Notes under the pieces: generated by a model | Databases searched by the model: none | What the model saw: only the letters and a program-made list of their open reading frames with translations | What the model was told of the DNA's origin: nothing | Translations under genes and position numbers: made by a program | Part shown: piece by piece, positions 7,590-13,641 of the stretch | How the letters are laid out: each line of letters opens with the position of its first letter | Numbering within the stretch: position 1 is the stretch's first letter | Source: an uncultured Lachnospiraceae bacterium | GTDB taxonomy: Bacteria; Bacillota; Clostridia; Lachnospirales; Lachnospiraceae | Direction of reading: 5' to 3' | DNA length: 19,307 nt | Assembly (NCBI GenBank): GCA_947177105.1 | Contig: CAMWTF010000009.1 | Coordinates: forward strand, 1 to 19,307

Positions 7590-7756
7590 CATATTCCGGA
7601 GAAACGCGTTAAACGGCGTCCGGGTATCAAAGCAGGCTGTGTTGTTCAGCGGCTCTGTGTGCCGCAAGAGAATATGAGTAACCTATAATGCAGAAGCACG
7701 GTAGTGCATCAGAGATAAGCCTGCCCGGACAAAACCACAGCTCCGGGCAGGTTTTT
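7590..7756 (+). ncRNA. Candidate structured RNA after lysC with alternative stems
   Basis: Several helices can form here. CCGG (7596-7599) with ACGC (7604-7607) pairs with GCGT (7616-7619) and CCGG (7620-7623). GCGGC (7649-7653) pairs with GCCGC (7661-7665). GCAC (7696-7699) pairs with GTGC (7704-7707) around GGTA. GCAGGCT (7632-7638) can pair with AGCCTGC (7718-7724), but 7720-7724 is also the start of the terminator stem, so the two folds exclude each other, as in riboswitches and attenuators. No known riboswitch class is recognised. It may simply be the folded 3' end of the lysC transcript. Confidence 0.35.
7720..7756 (+). terminator. Rho-independent terminator after lysC
   Basis: CCTGCCCGGA (7720-7729) pairs perfectly with TCCGGGCAGG (7742-7751), a 10-bp GC-rich stem with a 12-base loop, followed by TTTTT at 7752-7756. 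It closes the pheB-hom-lysC unit 136 bases after the lysC stop codon. Confidence 0.88.
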
Positions 7757-7873
7757 GATGTTGAGAAAAGAATTTCCGGTTACTGAAAACAGAGGAAAAA
7801 ATGTAGAATATTGTCAATATTTGGAAATGGAAAAAGAATATTGAAAAAAATATAAGATTTTTGCAAAAATGTG

Positions 7874-7901
7874 TTGACAATTAGAAAAAACCTGCTATAA
7901 T
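7874..7901 (+). promoter_or_regulatory. Consensus promoter of a short transcription unit
   Basis: TTGACA (7874-7879) and TATAAT (7896-7901) both match the sigma-A consensus perfectly, are 16 bp apart, and have a TGc extended -10. It is the strongest promoter in the window by sequence. It follows AT-rich DNA (about 7790-7870) that may act as an UP-like element. Confidence 0.88.
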
Positions 7902-7968
7902 AAAATCATACAAAAGAGATTAAGCAACCGATTCCAAAATAAACACAGGAGGAAGGGCCAATGTACTA

Positions 7969-8022
7969 ATGATAATGGAATCAAAAAATACTACAGGAGG
8001 TAAAGACCATTGGACAGCATAG
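7969..8022 (+). CDS. Possible 17-residue peptide in the short transcript
   Basis: This frame opens at the ATG that overlaps the TAA of the two-codon ORF (TAATG) and encodes 17 residues ending HWTA. It could be translated by re-initiation after the two-codon ORF. It resembles no peptide I know, and its second half contains the second ribosome binding site, so it may merely position ribosomes. It is listed so the reader can test it, not because coding is proven. Confidence 0.2.
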   Translation: MIMESKNTTGGKDHWTA

Positions 8023-8025
8023 TTT

Positions 8026-8068
8026 GAAGAGGGCGCATCAAGAAAGATTTGATGTGCCCTCTTCCTTT
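8026..8068 (+). terminator. Strong hairpin ending the short transcript
   Basis: The arms 8026-8041 and 8049-8064 form a 16-bp stem with one G-U pair (GAAGAGGGCGCATCAA with its near-complement) and a 7-base loop. Only a weak CTTT (8065-8068) follows, so termination efficiency is uncertain although the stem is unusually stable. Confidence 0.75.
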
Positions 8069-8115
8069 GCATGGATGTTTTATTTCTTAATTTTCTAAAA
8101 AAAAGTATTTTTGTG

Positions 8116-8144
8116 TAGAAAATTGGCACATGATAGGGTATACT
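8116..8144 (+). promoter_or_regulatory. Probable promoter of the GH3 gene
   Basis: TAGAAA (8116-8121, four of six matches to TTGACA) and TATACT (8139-8144) are 17 bp apart. Downstream, TATACTTTT and TGTATATGCA (8150-8159) match the glyA promoter region with one base less between them. The -35 overlaps the right arm of an AT-rich inverted repeat (TTTTCTA at 8091-8097 and TAGAAAA at 8116-8122). Confidence 0.45.
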
Positions 8145-8201
8145 TTTGCTGTATATGCAGTGTAGGCAAGCAAAGTGACCATAGAAAGGCTTTGGATACA
8201 G

Positions 8202-9557
8202 ATGGATAATCAGCAGGATAAATTGCAGCAGCAGAGGGAGGCGCGTCGGAAGAGAAGGAAACGCAACCAGATTCTGGCCTATGCCACGGTGCTGGCATTG
8301 ATTGCACTGATGGCCGTGGGCATCGTCGTTGGAATCAAATACCTGACGCAGTGGCAGGATCAACGGCAGCAGGAGGAACAGCGGCAGCAGGAAAGTATGC
8401 AGAACGAGTTGGAGCAGCAGCTGGAATCAAAGGAGGAGAGTATCGTGGCCCCGCCGGACGAGCCGGAGGTGACGCCGGAGCCCATACCTGAACTGACCCC
8501 GGAGGAAAAGCTGGACGGGGTTATCAATGCCATGATTGAGGCCATGCCCCTGGAAGACAAAGTTTCCGGCCTGTTTTTTGTAACGCCGGAGTCTATCACT
8601 GATGTGAATGCCGCGGTGCGGGCAGGGGATGGCACCAGGGAGGCCCTGATCCGGTATGCGGTGGGGGGCATCGTCTATGACAAAAAGAATATTCAGAGTG
8701 CAGAACAATTTCGTGAGATGTTGGGCAATACAGAGTTGTACAGCAAGTACCCTCTTTTCCTTGGCATAGAGGAAGAGGGGGGCAGTGTCAGCCCGTTGGC
8801 GGCAGCCGGGCTGATTGACAAGCAGCCCTCCGCAGCGGATATCGGCGCAGGAGGGGATGCAGGGGCCGCTTACCTGGCAGGAAGCAGCCTGGGAGCAGGG
8901 ATGGCTTCCTATGGTATCAATGTGGACTTTGCCCCGGTGGCGGATCTTGCCAATGTGGACGGCAGCGTTATGGAGGCCAGGGCTTACGGCAATGATGCCG
9001 CGGCGGTGACGGCCTATGTGAACAACATGGCGAACGGTATGCGGGAACAGGGAGTGGCAGCGTGTGTGAAGCATTTCCCCTGCGGCGGCGGTACGGCGGC
9101 AGATACCCATGAAGGGCTGGCAGTGTCAGATCGCAGTGCGGAGGAGCTGCGCAGCCAGGAACTGACGGTATATCAGAGCAGTATAGACTCCGGCATCCAG
9201 ATGATCATGGTGGGGCACACGGCTGTTCCGTCTCTGACAGGAGATAATACCCCGGCATCTCTGTCCAGTATCGTTGTGACCGATCTGCTGCGCAATGAGA
9301 TGGGATACAGAGGCGTGATAATCACAGACGCCATGGACATGAAGGCGATCTCGGAGTATTATGGATCCGGTCAGGCGGCAGTGCTGGCTCTGAAGGCGGG
9401 CTGTGATATGATCCTGATGCCGGAGAATTTTGAGGAAGCTTATGCTGCCGTGCTGGCGGCTGTCCAGGACGGAACCATCTCGGAGGAGAGGATCAACGAT
9501 GCCCTGCGCAGAATCTACAGGATAAAATGTGCTGACCGACTGAGCCAGAGTGAATAG
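8202..9557 (+). CDS. Membrane-anchored glycoside hydrolase family 3 (NagZ-like beta-N-acetylhexosaminidase)
   Basis: The 451-residue protein starts with a very basic tail (REARRKRRKR, residues 12-21), then one transmembrane segment (about 24-48), a Gln/Glu-rich coiled stretch and a proline-rich linker, so the catalytic domain should lie outside the cell. The GH3 domain spans about residues 110-445. ITDAMDMKAI carries the catalytic nucleophile at about D376. KHFP (290-293) starts the loop with the D301-T-H303 pair that acts as general acid/base in NagZ enzymes. The loop reads KHFPCGGG where NagZ usually has KHFPGHG, so the specificity may differ. NagZ enzymes remove GlcNAc from peptidoglycan fragments or glycans. 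A GTG at 8175 is an alternative start; neither has a strong ribosome binding site. A terminator follows at once. Confidence 0.85.
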   Translation: MDNQQDKLQQQREARRKRRKRNQILAYATVLALIALMAVGIVVGIKYLTQWQDQRQQEEQRQQESMQNELEQQLESKEESIVAPPDEPEVTPEPIPELTPEEKLDGVINAMIEAMPLEDKVSGLFFVTPESITDVNAAVRAGDGTREALIRYAVGGIVYDKKNIQSAEQFREMLGNTELYSKYPLFLGIEEEGGSVSPLAAAGLIDKQPSAADIGAGGDAGAAYLAGSSLGAGMASYGINVDFAPVADLANVDGSVMEARAYGNDAAAVTAYVNNMANGMREQGVAACVKHFPCGGGTAADTHEGLAVSDRSAEELRSQELTVYQSSIDSGIQMIMVGHTAVPSLTGDNTPASLSSIVVTDLLRNEMGYRGVIITDAMDMKAISEYYGSGQAAVLALKAGCDMILMPENFEEAYAAVLAAVQDGTISEERINDALRRIYRIKCADRLSQSE

Positions 9558-9558
9558 C

Positions 9559-9580
9559 GGCGCAGCTTGCTGCGCCTTTT
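9559..9580 (+). terminator. Rho-independent terminator after the GH3 gene
   Basis: GGCGCAG (9559-9565) pairs with CTGCGCC (9570-9576) around a CTTG loop and is followed by TTTT (9577-9580). It begins two bases after the stop codon of the GH3 gene. Confidence 0.85.
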
Positions 9581-9683
9581 GCTTGTCAGCTTACATTCCC
9601 CAATAATTTACGCAGGAACATCGGAAACACGGCATTAGTTGTCTGTATTGTAGACGCAATTTCCATATTTTTAAAATAATGGG

Positions 9684-9712
9684 TTGACAAACGGGGAAAC
9701 CTATTGTATAGT
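9684..9712 (+). promoter_or_regulatory. Promoter of tRNA-Gly
   Basis: A perfect TTGACA (9684-9689) and TATAGT (9707-9712) are separated by 17 bp. The mature tRNA begins 28 bases after the -10 box, leaving a short 5' leader for RNase P to remove. Confidence 0.8.
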
Positions 9713-9740
9713 ATATTTTGTTCAGAGCAATCTGACATAT

Positions 9741-9812
<72 letters not shown>

Positions 9813-9835
9813 TTTTTTATTGCTTTGAGCACGAA

Positions 9836-9860
9836 CCAAAGGTGGTATGTGAGACTTTGG
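9836..9860. repeat. Hairpin between tRNA-Gly and the diguanylate cyclase gene
   Basis: CCAAAG (9836-9841) and CTTTGG (9855-9860) form a 6-bp inverted repeat with a 13-base loop. It lies 20 bases before a second GC-rich hairpin with T's. The pair could be part of a leader that controls the cyclase gene, but I recognise no riboswitch consensus. Confidence 0.35.
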
Positions 9861-9879
9861 CAACTGCTGTGAGGATCAG

Positions 9880-9906
9880 CCCCGCCGCTTGCGACGGGGT
9901 ATTTTG
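9880..9906 (+). terminator. Terminator-like hairpin upstream of the diguanylate cyclase
   Basis: CCCCGCCG (9880-9887) pairs with CGACGGGG (9892-9899) around CTTG, with one C-A mismatch, and is followed by TATTTTG. It may end the tRNA-Gly transcript or attenuate transcription into the cyclase gene, which starts 52 bases later without an obvious separate promoter. Confidence 0.6.
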
Positions 9907-9957
9907 CTGTTAATGCGCAGTATAGGCGCGGGCCGGAAACGGGCAGAGGAGAGACGG

Positions 9958-11868
9958 ATGCGGACATTGGGAAAAATTATCAGCAGATATATGCAGATTA
10001 TCACTTTGATATTGGTGTTTGTCCTATTGATCATTTTTGGGGGCATGGAGATAACCAGAGCGCAGGGGAACGCGTATGAGAATGCCGCAGGGGCTTTCCA
10101 GCAGCTGGCTCAGACGCTGGAGCGGAATAAGATGGAACTTCAGGAGATAGGGCTGGAGTATAATGAGACCTGCATTCACAATGCGGAAGCCATCGCTTAC
10201 ATGCTCCAGAATAATCCCGCCGCGCGGGAGAGCACAGAGGAACTGAAAAGGATCGCGGAATTGATGGAGGTGGACGAAATCCACATCTTTGATGAAAGCG
10301 GACGCATTTTTGCCGGGACGCACCCGGAATATTTTGACTATACCTTTGATTCCGGGGAGCAGATGCAGTTTTTCAAGCCCATGCTGGCGGACAAATCTTT
10401 AAAACTTGTCCAGGAGGTTACGCCCAATACGGCAGAGGGCAAAATGATGCAATACTCCGCATTGTGGAGCAAAGATGGCCACTTTATTGTACAGGTGGGC
10501 ATGGCCCCGGTACGCCTGATGAAGGCCACGGAAAAAAATGAATTATCCTATATCTTCTCTCTGCTGCGGATAGATCTGGAGGCGGACTATTATGCGATTG
10601 ACAGCGGCAGCGGAAAGATTGTCGGCTCTACGGACTTGGAGAGCGTGGGGAAAAGCATGGAGGAGATCGGCCTGGACTTAGCCCATATCCGGGATGCCAG
10701 GGACGCTTTTCATGTAAGGATAAACGGAGTGGATTCCTATTGCGTTTTTACGCAGATTGAGGGGAATTATATCGTGCGAGCGATACCTTGCAGGACGCTC
10801 TATGGACGGCTCCCGGCCAATATGGTTTTTTTGGCCATATGTCTGATAGTGGTAGCTATATTCTTGTCCTATGCCGTGATCTGGTGCATGAACCACTATG
10901 TGGTGGAGGGAATCCGCGGCGTGAACGAGAAGCTGCGCATGATAGCCTCAGGCGATTTAGAGGAAAAGATCAATATTCGGAGCAGTGTGGAACTCTTCGA
11001 ACTGGGCAGTTATATCAATGAGATGATCCGCAGTCTTCTGGCTAACAACAGGAAGATGTCCTATGTTCTCAGCAAGACCAATATGTACATAGGCGTATAC
11101 GAATACAGTGAATACACACCGAGAGTACGCTTTACAGAGCACATTCCCAGAATATTCTCACTGGATGAGGAGGCGGTGCGGCGCCTGACTGGGGACAGCA
11201 GGAAGTTTGTGGAGTTTCTGGAGCAAATCCGCAATCATCCTGTACAGGGGGAAAATGGGGTGTTCCAGCTTAGCGAAACCTGCGAGCGCTATGTGAAGCT
11301 GGAGGAAGTTCATGAAAACAATGAGACCTTCGGCGTGGCCATTGATGTGACGGAAGATGTGGCCAAGCGCAGGGAGATCGAGGTGGAACGGGATATAGAT
11401 CCCCTGACGGGATTATACAACAGGCGGGGACTGAACAATCAGTTGGAAAGACTTTTTGCCGAGCCGGAAAAATTGGGACATTACGCTATGATCATGATTG
11501 ACGCAGATGGTTTAAAGGGAATCAACGATACCTATGGACACGACAAAGGGGATGCATATCTGGGGAGAATAGCGGATACTATCAATACCTTTGAGCCGAA
11601 GAACAGTGTTGCGGCCAGACAGGGCGGCGATGAATTTGTCCTGTTCCTATATCAGTATGAATGGGACGAACTGATCGAGGCCGTAAAGATGCTGGAATTT
11701 ATCCAAAAGCATTGTCTGGCCTATCTTGACGAGGAACTGCGGGTCAAGCTGGAATTCTCCTTTGGTTATGTCATGACACAGGGGAAAGCGGATTATCGGG
11801 AACTGTTAAAGCAGGCTGATGAGCGTATGTACGAGAACAAGAGGGAACGAAAAATGCAGCGCAAATAG
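9958..11868 (+). CDS. Membrane sensor diguanylate cyclase (Cache-like, HAMP, GGDEF)
   Basis: The 636-residue protein should make cyclic di-GMP from two GTP. One transmembrane helix lies at about residues 12-32 and a second at about 284-308; the roughly 250 residues between them form an extracellular sensor that looks like a Cache domain. A HAMP-type linker follows (about 309-362), then a PAS-like region ending in VAIDVTEDVAKRREIE, then the GGDEF domain from DPLTGLYNRRG. The active-site motif GGDEF is intact at 556-560, and IDADGLKGINDTYGHDKGD is the usual metal and substrate block. The inhibitory RxxD site expected five residues before GGDEF is absent, so product inhibition may be lacking. 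The ATG at 9958 follows AGGAG with good spacing and is preferred to one at 9889, which lies inside a terminator hairpin. No EAL domain is present. Confidence 0.93.
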   Translation: MRTLGKIISRYMQIITLILVFVLLIIFGGMEITRAQGNAYENAAGAFQQLAQTLERNKMELQEIGLEYNETCIHNAEAIAYMLQNNPAARESTEELKRIAELMEVDEIHIFDESGRIFAGTHPEYFDYTFDSGEQMQFFKPMLADKSLKLVQEVTPNTAEGKMMQYSALWSKDGHFIVQVGMAPVRLMKATEKNELSYIFSLLRIDLEADYYAIDSGSGKIVGSTDLESVGKSMEEIGLDLAHIRDARDAFHVRINGVDSYCVFTQIEGNYIVRAIPCRTLYGRLPANMVFLAICLIVVAIFLSYAVIWCMNHYVVEGIRGVNEKLRMIASGDLEEKINIRSSVELFELGSYINEMIRSLLANNRKMSYVLSKTNMYIGVYEYSEYTPRVRFTEHIPRIFSLDEEAVRRLTGDSRKFVEFLEQIRNHPVQGENGVFQLSETCERYVKLEEVHENNETFGVAIDVTEDVAKRREIEVERDIDPLTGLYNRRGLNNQLERLFAEPEKLGHYAMIMIDADGLKGINDTYGHDKGDAYLGRIADTINTFEPKNSVAARQGGDEFVLFLYQYEWDELIEAVKMLEFIQKHCLAYLDEELRVKLEFSFGYVMTQGKADYRELLKQADERMYENKRERKMQRK

Positions 11869-11910
11869 CGCCAGGCAGTCCCACAATTTTTTCGGATTTA
11901 AAAAAAACAG

Positions 11911-11939
11911 TTGACAGATGGAAATAAAAGGATTACAAT
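11911..11939 (+). promoter_or_regulatory. Promoter of the O-acetylhomoserine sulfhydrylase gene
   Basis: A perfect TTGACA (11911-11916) and TACAAT (11934-11939) are 17 bp apart. The -10 box overlaps one arm of an inverted repeat, AATTCC (11937-11942) with GGAATT (11956-11961), placed where a repressor would block transcription. Confidence 0.75.
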
Positions 11940-11961
11940 TCCTTGTAAACCGATAGGAATT
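11937..11961. promoter_or_regulatory. Possible operator overlapping the start of transcription
   Basis: AATTCC and GGAATT flank a 13-base centre that includes CCGATAGG. This arrangement near the transcription start suggests repressor binding. Sulfur-assimilation genes in Firmicutes are often controlled by the Rrf2-type regulator CymR, but I cannot show that this is a CymR site. No S-box (SAM riboswitch) sequence is seen; the leader is only about 45 bases long. Confidence 0.35.
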
Positions 11962-11989
11962 ATATAATATGAAAGCGAGGAACAATATT

Positions 11990-13297
11990 ATGAGTAAAAA
12001 AGCGTATGCAGACAGAAATTTAAAGTTTGAGACATTGCAGCTCCATGTGGGGCAGGAGCAGCCCGACCCGGTGACGGATGCCAGAGCGGTACCCATCTAT
12101 CAGACTTCCTCCTATGTGTTCCGCAACAGTGATCATGCGGCGGCACGTTTTGGCTTAAGTGATCCGGGCAATATATACGGCAGGCTTACCAATCCCACAG
12201 AGGATGTGTTTGAGAGGCGGATTGCGGCCCTGGAGGGAGGCGTGGCGGCCCTTGCGGTGGGTTCCGGCGCAGCGGCCATCGCGTACACTTTCCAGAACCT
12301 GGCACACGCGGGGGAGCATATTGTGGCGGCCAAGAATATCTACGGCGGTACATACAATCTGTTGGCGCACACTCTTTCTGAGTACGGCATCAGCACGACC
12401 TTTGTGGATCCCTTCAACTATGAAGAGGTGGAGGCGGCGATTCAGGACAATACGAAAGTGCTGTTTATTGAAACGCTGGGCAATCCCAACTCCGATGTGG
12501 TGGATATCGAGAAGCTGGCCGGCATTGCTCATGCGCATCAGATACCGCTGGCTATAGACAATACTTTTGCCACGCCCTATCTGGTGCGTCCCATAGAGTA
12601 CGGTGCGGATATTGTAGTTCATTCCGCCACCAAATTCATCGGCGGGCACGGAACTACCATCGGCGGCGTGATTGTGGACAGCGGTAAATTTGACTGGGAG
12701 GCCAGCGGCAAGTTTCCTTCCCTGACCGAGCCCAACCCCAGCTACCACGGCGTGAGCTTCACCAAGGCGGTGGGCCCGGCGGCTTTTGTGACCAAGATCC
12801 GAGCCATCCTGCTGCGTGACACCGGGGCCACCCTATCCCCCTTCCATGCCTTCATTTTCCTGCAGGGCCTGGAGACGCTGTCCTTGCGGGTGGAGCGTCA
12901 TGTGGAAAATGCGCTGAAGGTGGTGCAATATCTGGCTAATCATCCCCAGGTGGAAAAGGTACATCATCCTTCCGTGTCTGATGACCCGCAGCAGCAGGCG
13001 CTGTATCAGAAGTATTTTCCCAATGGGGGCGGTTCCATCTTTACCTTTGAGATCAAGGGGGATGCCCGCAAGGCCAAGGATTTCATAGACAATCTGGAAC
13101 TGTTCTCTTTGCTGGCCAACGTGGCGGATGTAAAGAGTCTGGTGATTCATCCGGCATCCACCACTCACTCCCAGTTAAGTGAGGAGGAGCTGGCAGACCA
13201 GGGCATCAAACCCAACACGATCCGTCTGTCCATCGGCACAGAGCATATAGAGGATATTATCGAGGATTTGGAGGAGGCATTCAAAGCCGTAAAATAA
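11990..13297 (+). CDS. metY: O-acetylhomoserine sulfhydrylase (PLP enzyme of the Cys/Met metabolism family)
   Basis: The enzyme makes homocysteine from O-acetylhomoserine and sulfide, the direct route to methionine in many anaerobes. The 435-residue protein opens with FETLQLHVGQEQPDP and PIYQTSSYVF, typical of the MetY/MET17 branch, followed by YGRLTNPT and GSGAAAIAY around residues 65-100. The PLP-binding lysine is at about residue 215 in HSATKFIGGHGTT, and SLVIHPASTTHSQL near the C-terminus is a family signature. Length about 430 distinguishes it from shorter cystathionine synthases and lyases (about 380-400). I place the start at 11990, with GAGGA eight bases upstream, rather than the ATG at 11969, which precedes that ribosome binding site. 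It uses homoserine made by Hom encoded upstream; an acetyltransferase (MetX or MetA) is not in the window. Confidence 0.93.
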   Translation: MSKKAYADRNLKFETLQLHVGQEQPDPVTDARAVPIYQTSSYVFRNSDHAAARFGLSDPGNIYGRLTNPTEDVFERRIAALEGGVAALAVGSGAAAIAYTFQNLAHAGEHIVAAKNIYGGTYNLLAHTLSEYGISTTFVDPFNYEEVEAAIQDNTKVLFIETLGNPNSDVVDIEKLAGIAHAHQIPLAIDNTFATPYLVRPIEYGADIVVHSATKFIGGHGTTIGGVIVDSGKFDWEASGKFPSLTEPNPSYHGVSFTKAVGPAAFVTKIRAILLRDTGATLSPFHAFIFLQGLETLSLRVERHVENALKVVQYLANHPQVEKVHHPSVSDDPQQQALYQKYFPNGGGSIFTFEIKGDARKAKDFIDNLELFSLLANVADVKSLVIHPASTTHSQLSEEELADQGIKPNTIRLSIGTEHIEDIIEDLEEAFKAVK

Positions 13298-13337
13298 TTT
13301 ACCAGGAAAAATTTATGGAGAAAAATGAAAAAAATGT

Positions 13338-13365
13338 TTGCATTTTTCTCAGGCTGTGCTATACT
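13338..13365 (+). promoter_or_regulatory. Promoter of tRNA-Ala
   Basis: TTGCAT (13338-13343) and TATACT (13360-13365) are 16 bp apart with a TGc extended -10. The tRNA starts only eight bases after the -10 box, so transcription begins at or just before its first base. Confidence 0.7.
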
Positions 13366-13373
13366 GTCCCTAT

Positions 13374-13446
13374 GGGGCATTAGCGCAGTTGGGAGCGCGT
13401 CACACTGGCAGTGTGAAGGCCACGGGTTCGAGTCCCGTATGCTCCA
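13374..13446 (+). tRNA. tRNA-Ala (anticodon GGC)
   Basis: The 73-nt gene folds as a cloverleaf: acceptor GGGGCAT with ATGCTCC, D stem GCGC/GCGC, anticodon stem TCACA/TGTGA around CTGGCAG (anticodon GGC), and a T arm ACGGG/CCCGT with TTCGAGT. The third acceptor pair is G-U, the hallmark identity element of alanine tRNAs. The discriminator is A, and CCA is not encoded. Confidence 0.95.
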
Positions 13447-13451
13447 GGACG

Positions 13452-13508
13452 TTAAAAAGTCGCAGCTCAGGGTTTTCGCAGGAAAATCAAGGGTTTGCGA
13501 CTTTTTAA
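13452..13508 (+). terminator. Compound hairpin terminator after tRNA-Ala
   Basis: TTAAAAAGTCGCA (13452-13464) and TGCGACTTTTTAA (13496-13508) form a perfect 13-bp stem with A's on one side and T's on the other, so it could terminate in both directions. Inside it, 13471-13477 and 13482-13488 make a second hairpin (GGTTTTC with GAAAATC) around a GCAG loop. From here to the next gene (13509-13641) I see no clear promoter or other feature. Confidence 0.75.
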
Positions 13509-13641
13509 TCCAGCTTTGTCCGCAGGAAATTTAAGGAAGAATGGAATATGAGCCTCATAGCGGCATAATATATAGTCTACAAAGGAAAAGGCAAGAGGGA
13601 ACATGTGGAACTGTAAACAGGTGAAACGGAGGAGAAAAAGT

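Larger units (their letters stand above)
7908..8068 (+). ncRNA. Short transcript with tiny ORFs and strong hairpin terminator
   Basis: A consensus promoter ends at 7901 and a 16-bp hairpin ends at 8064, so an RNA of about 160 nt is expected. It holds two perfect AGGAGG sites. The first (7947-7952) is eight bases before ATG TAC TAA (7961-7969), a two-codon ORF whose stop overlaps the ATG of a 17-codon ORF (7969-8022). The second (7995-8000) is nine bases before TTG GAC AGC ATA GTT TGA (8010-8027). GATTCC (7930-7935) can pair with GGAATC (7977-7982), and CCAATG (7958-7963) with CATTGG (8008-8013), so the two start regions can pair. It could be a leader, a small RNA or a ribosome-binding RNA. 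No known family is recognised. Confidence 0.5.

Noticed and set aside
9819..9957. Cyclic di-GMP riboswitch upstream of the diguanylate cyclase
   Set aside because: I looked for the conserved core of the class I element and found no match; the hairpins seen are simple stems.
11940..11989. SAM riboswitch (S-box) or T-box in the metY leader
   Set aside because: The leader is only about 45 bases, far too short, and holds none of the conserved elements.
13325..13534. 69-codon frame covering tRNA-Ala
   Set aside because: It reads straight through the tRNA and its terminator; the cloverleaf with the G3-U70 pair explains the sequence fully.
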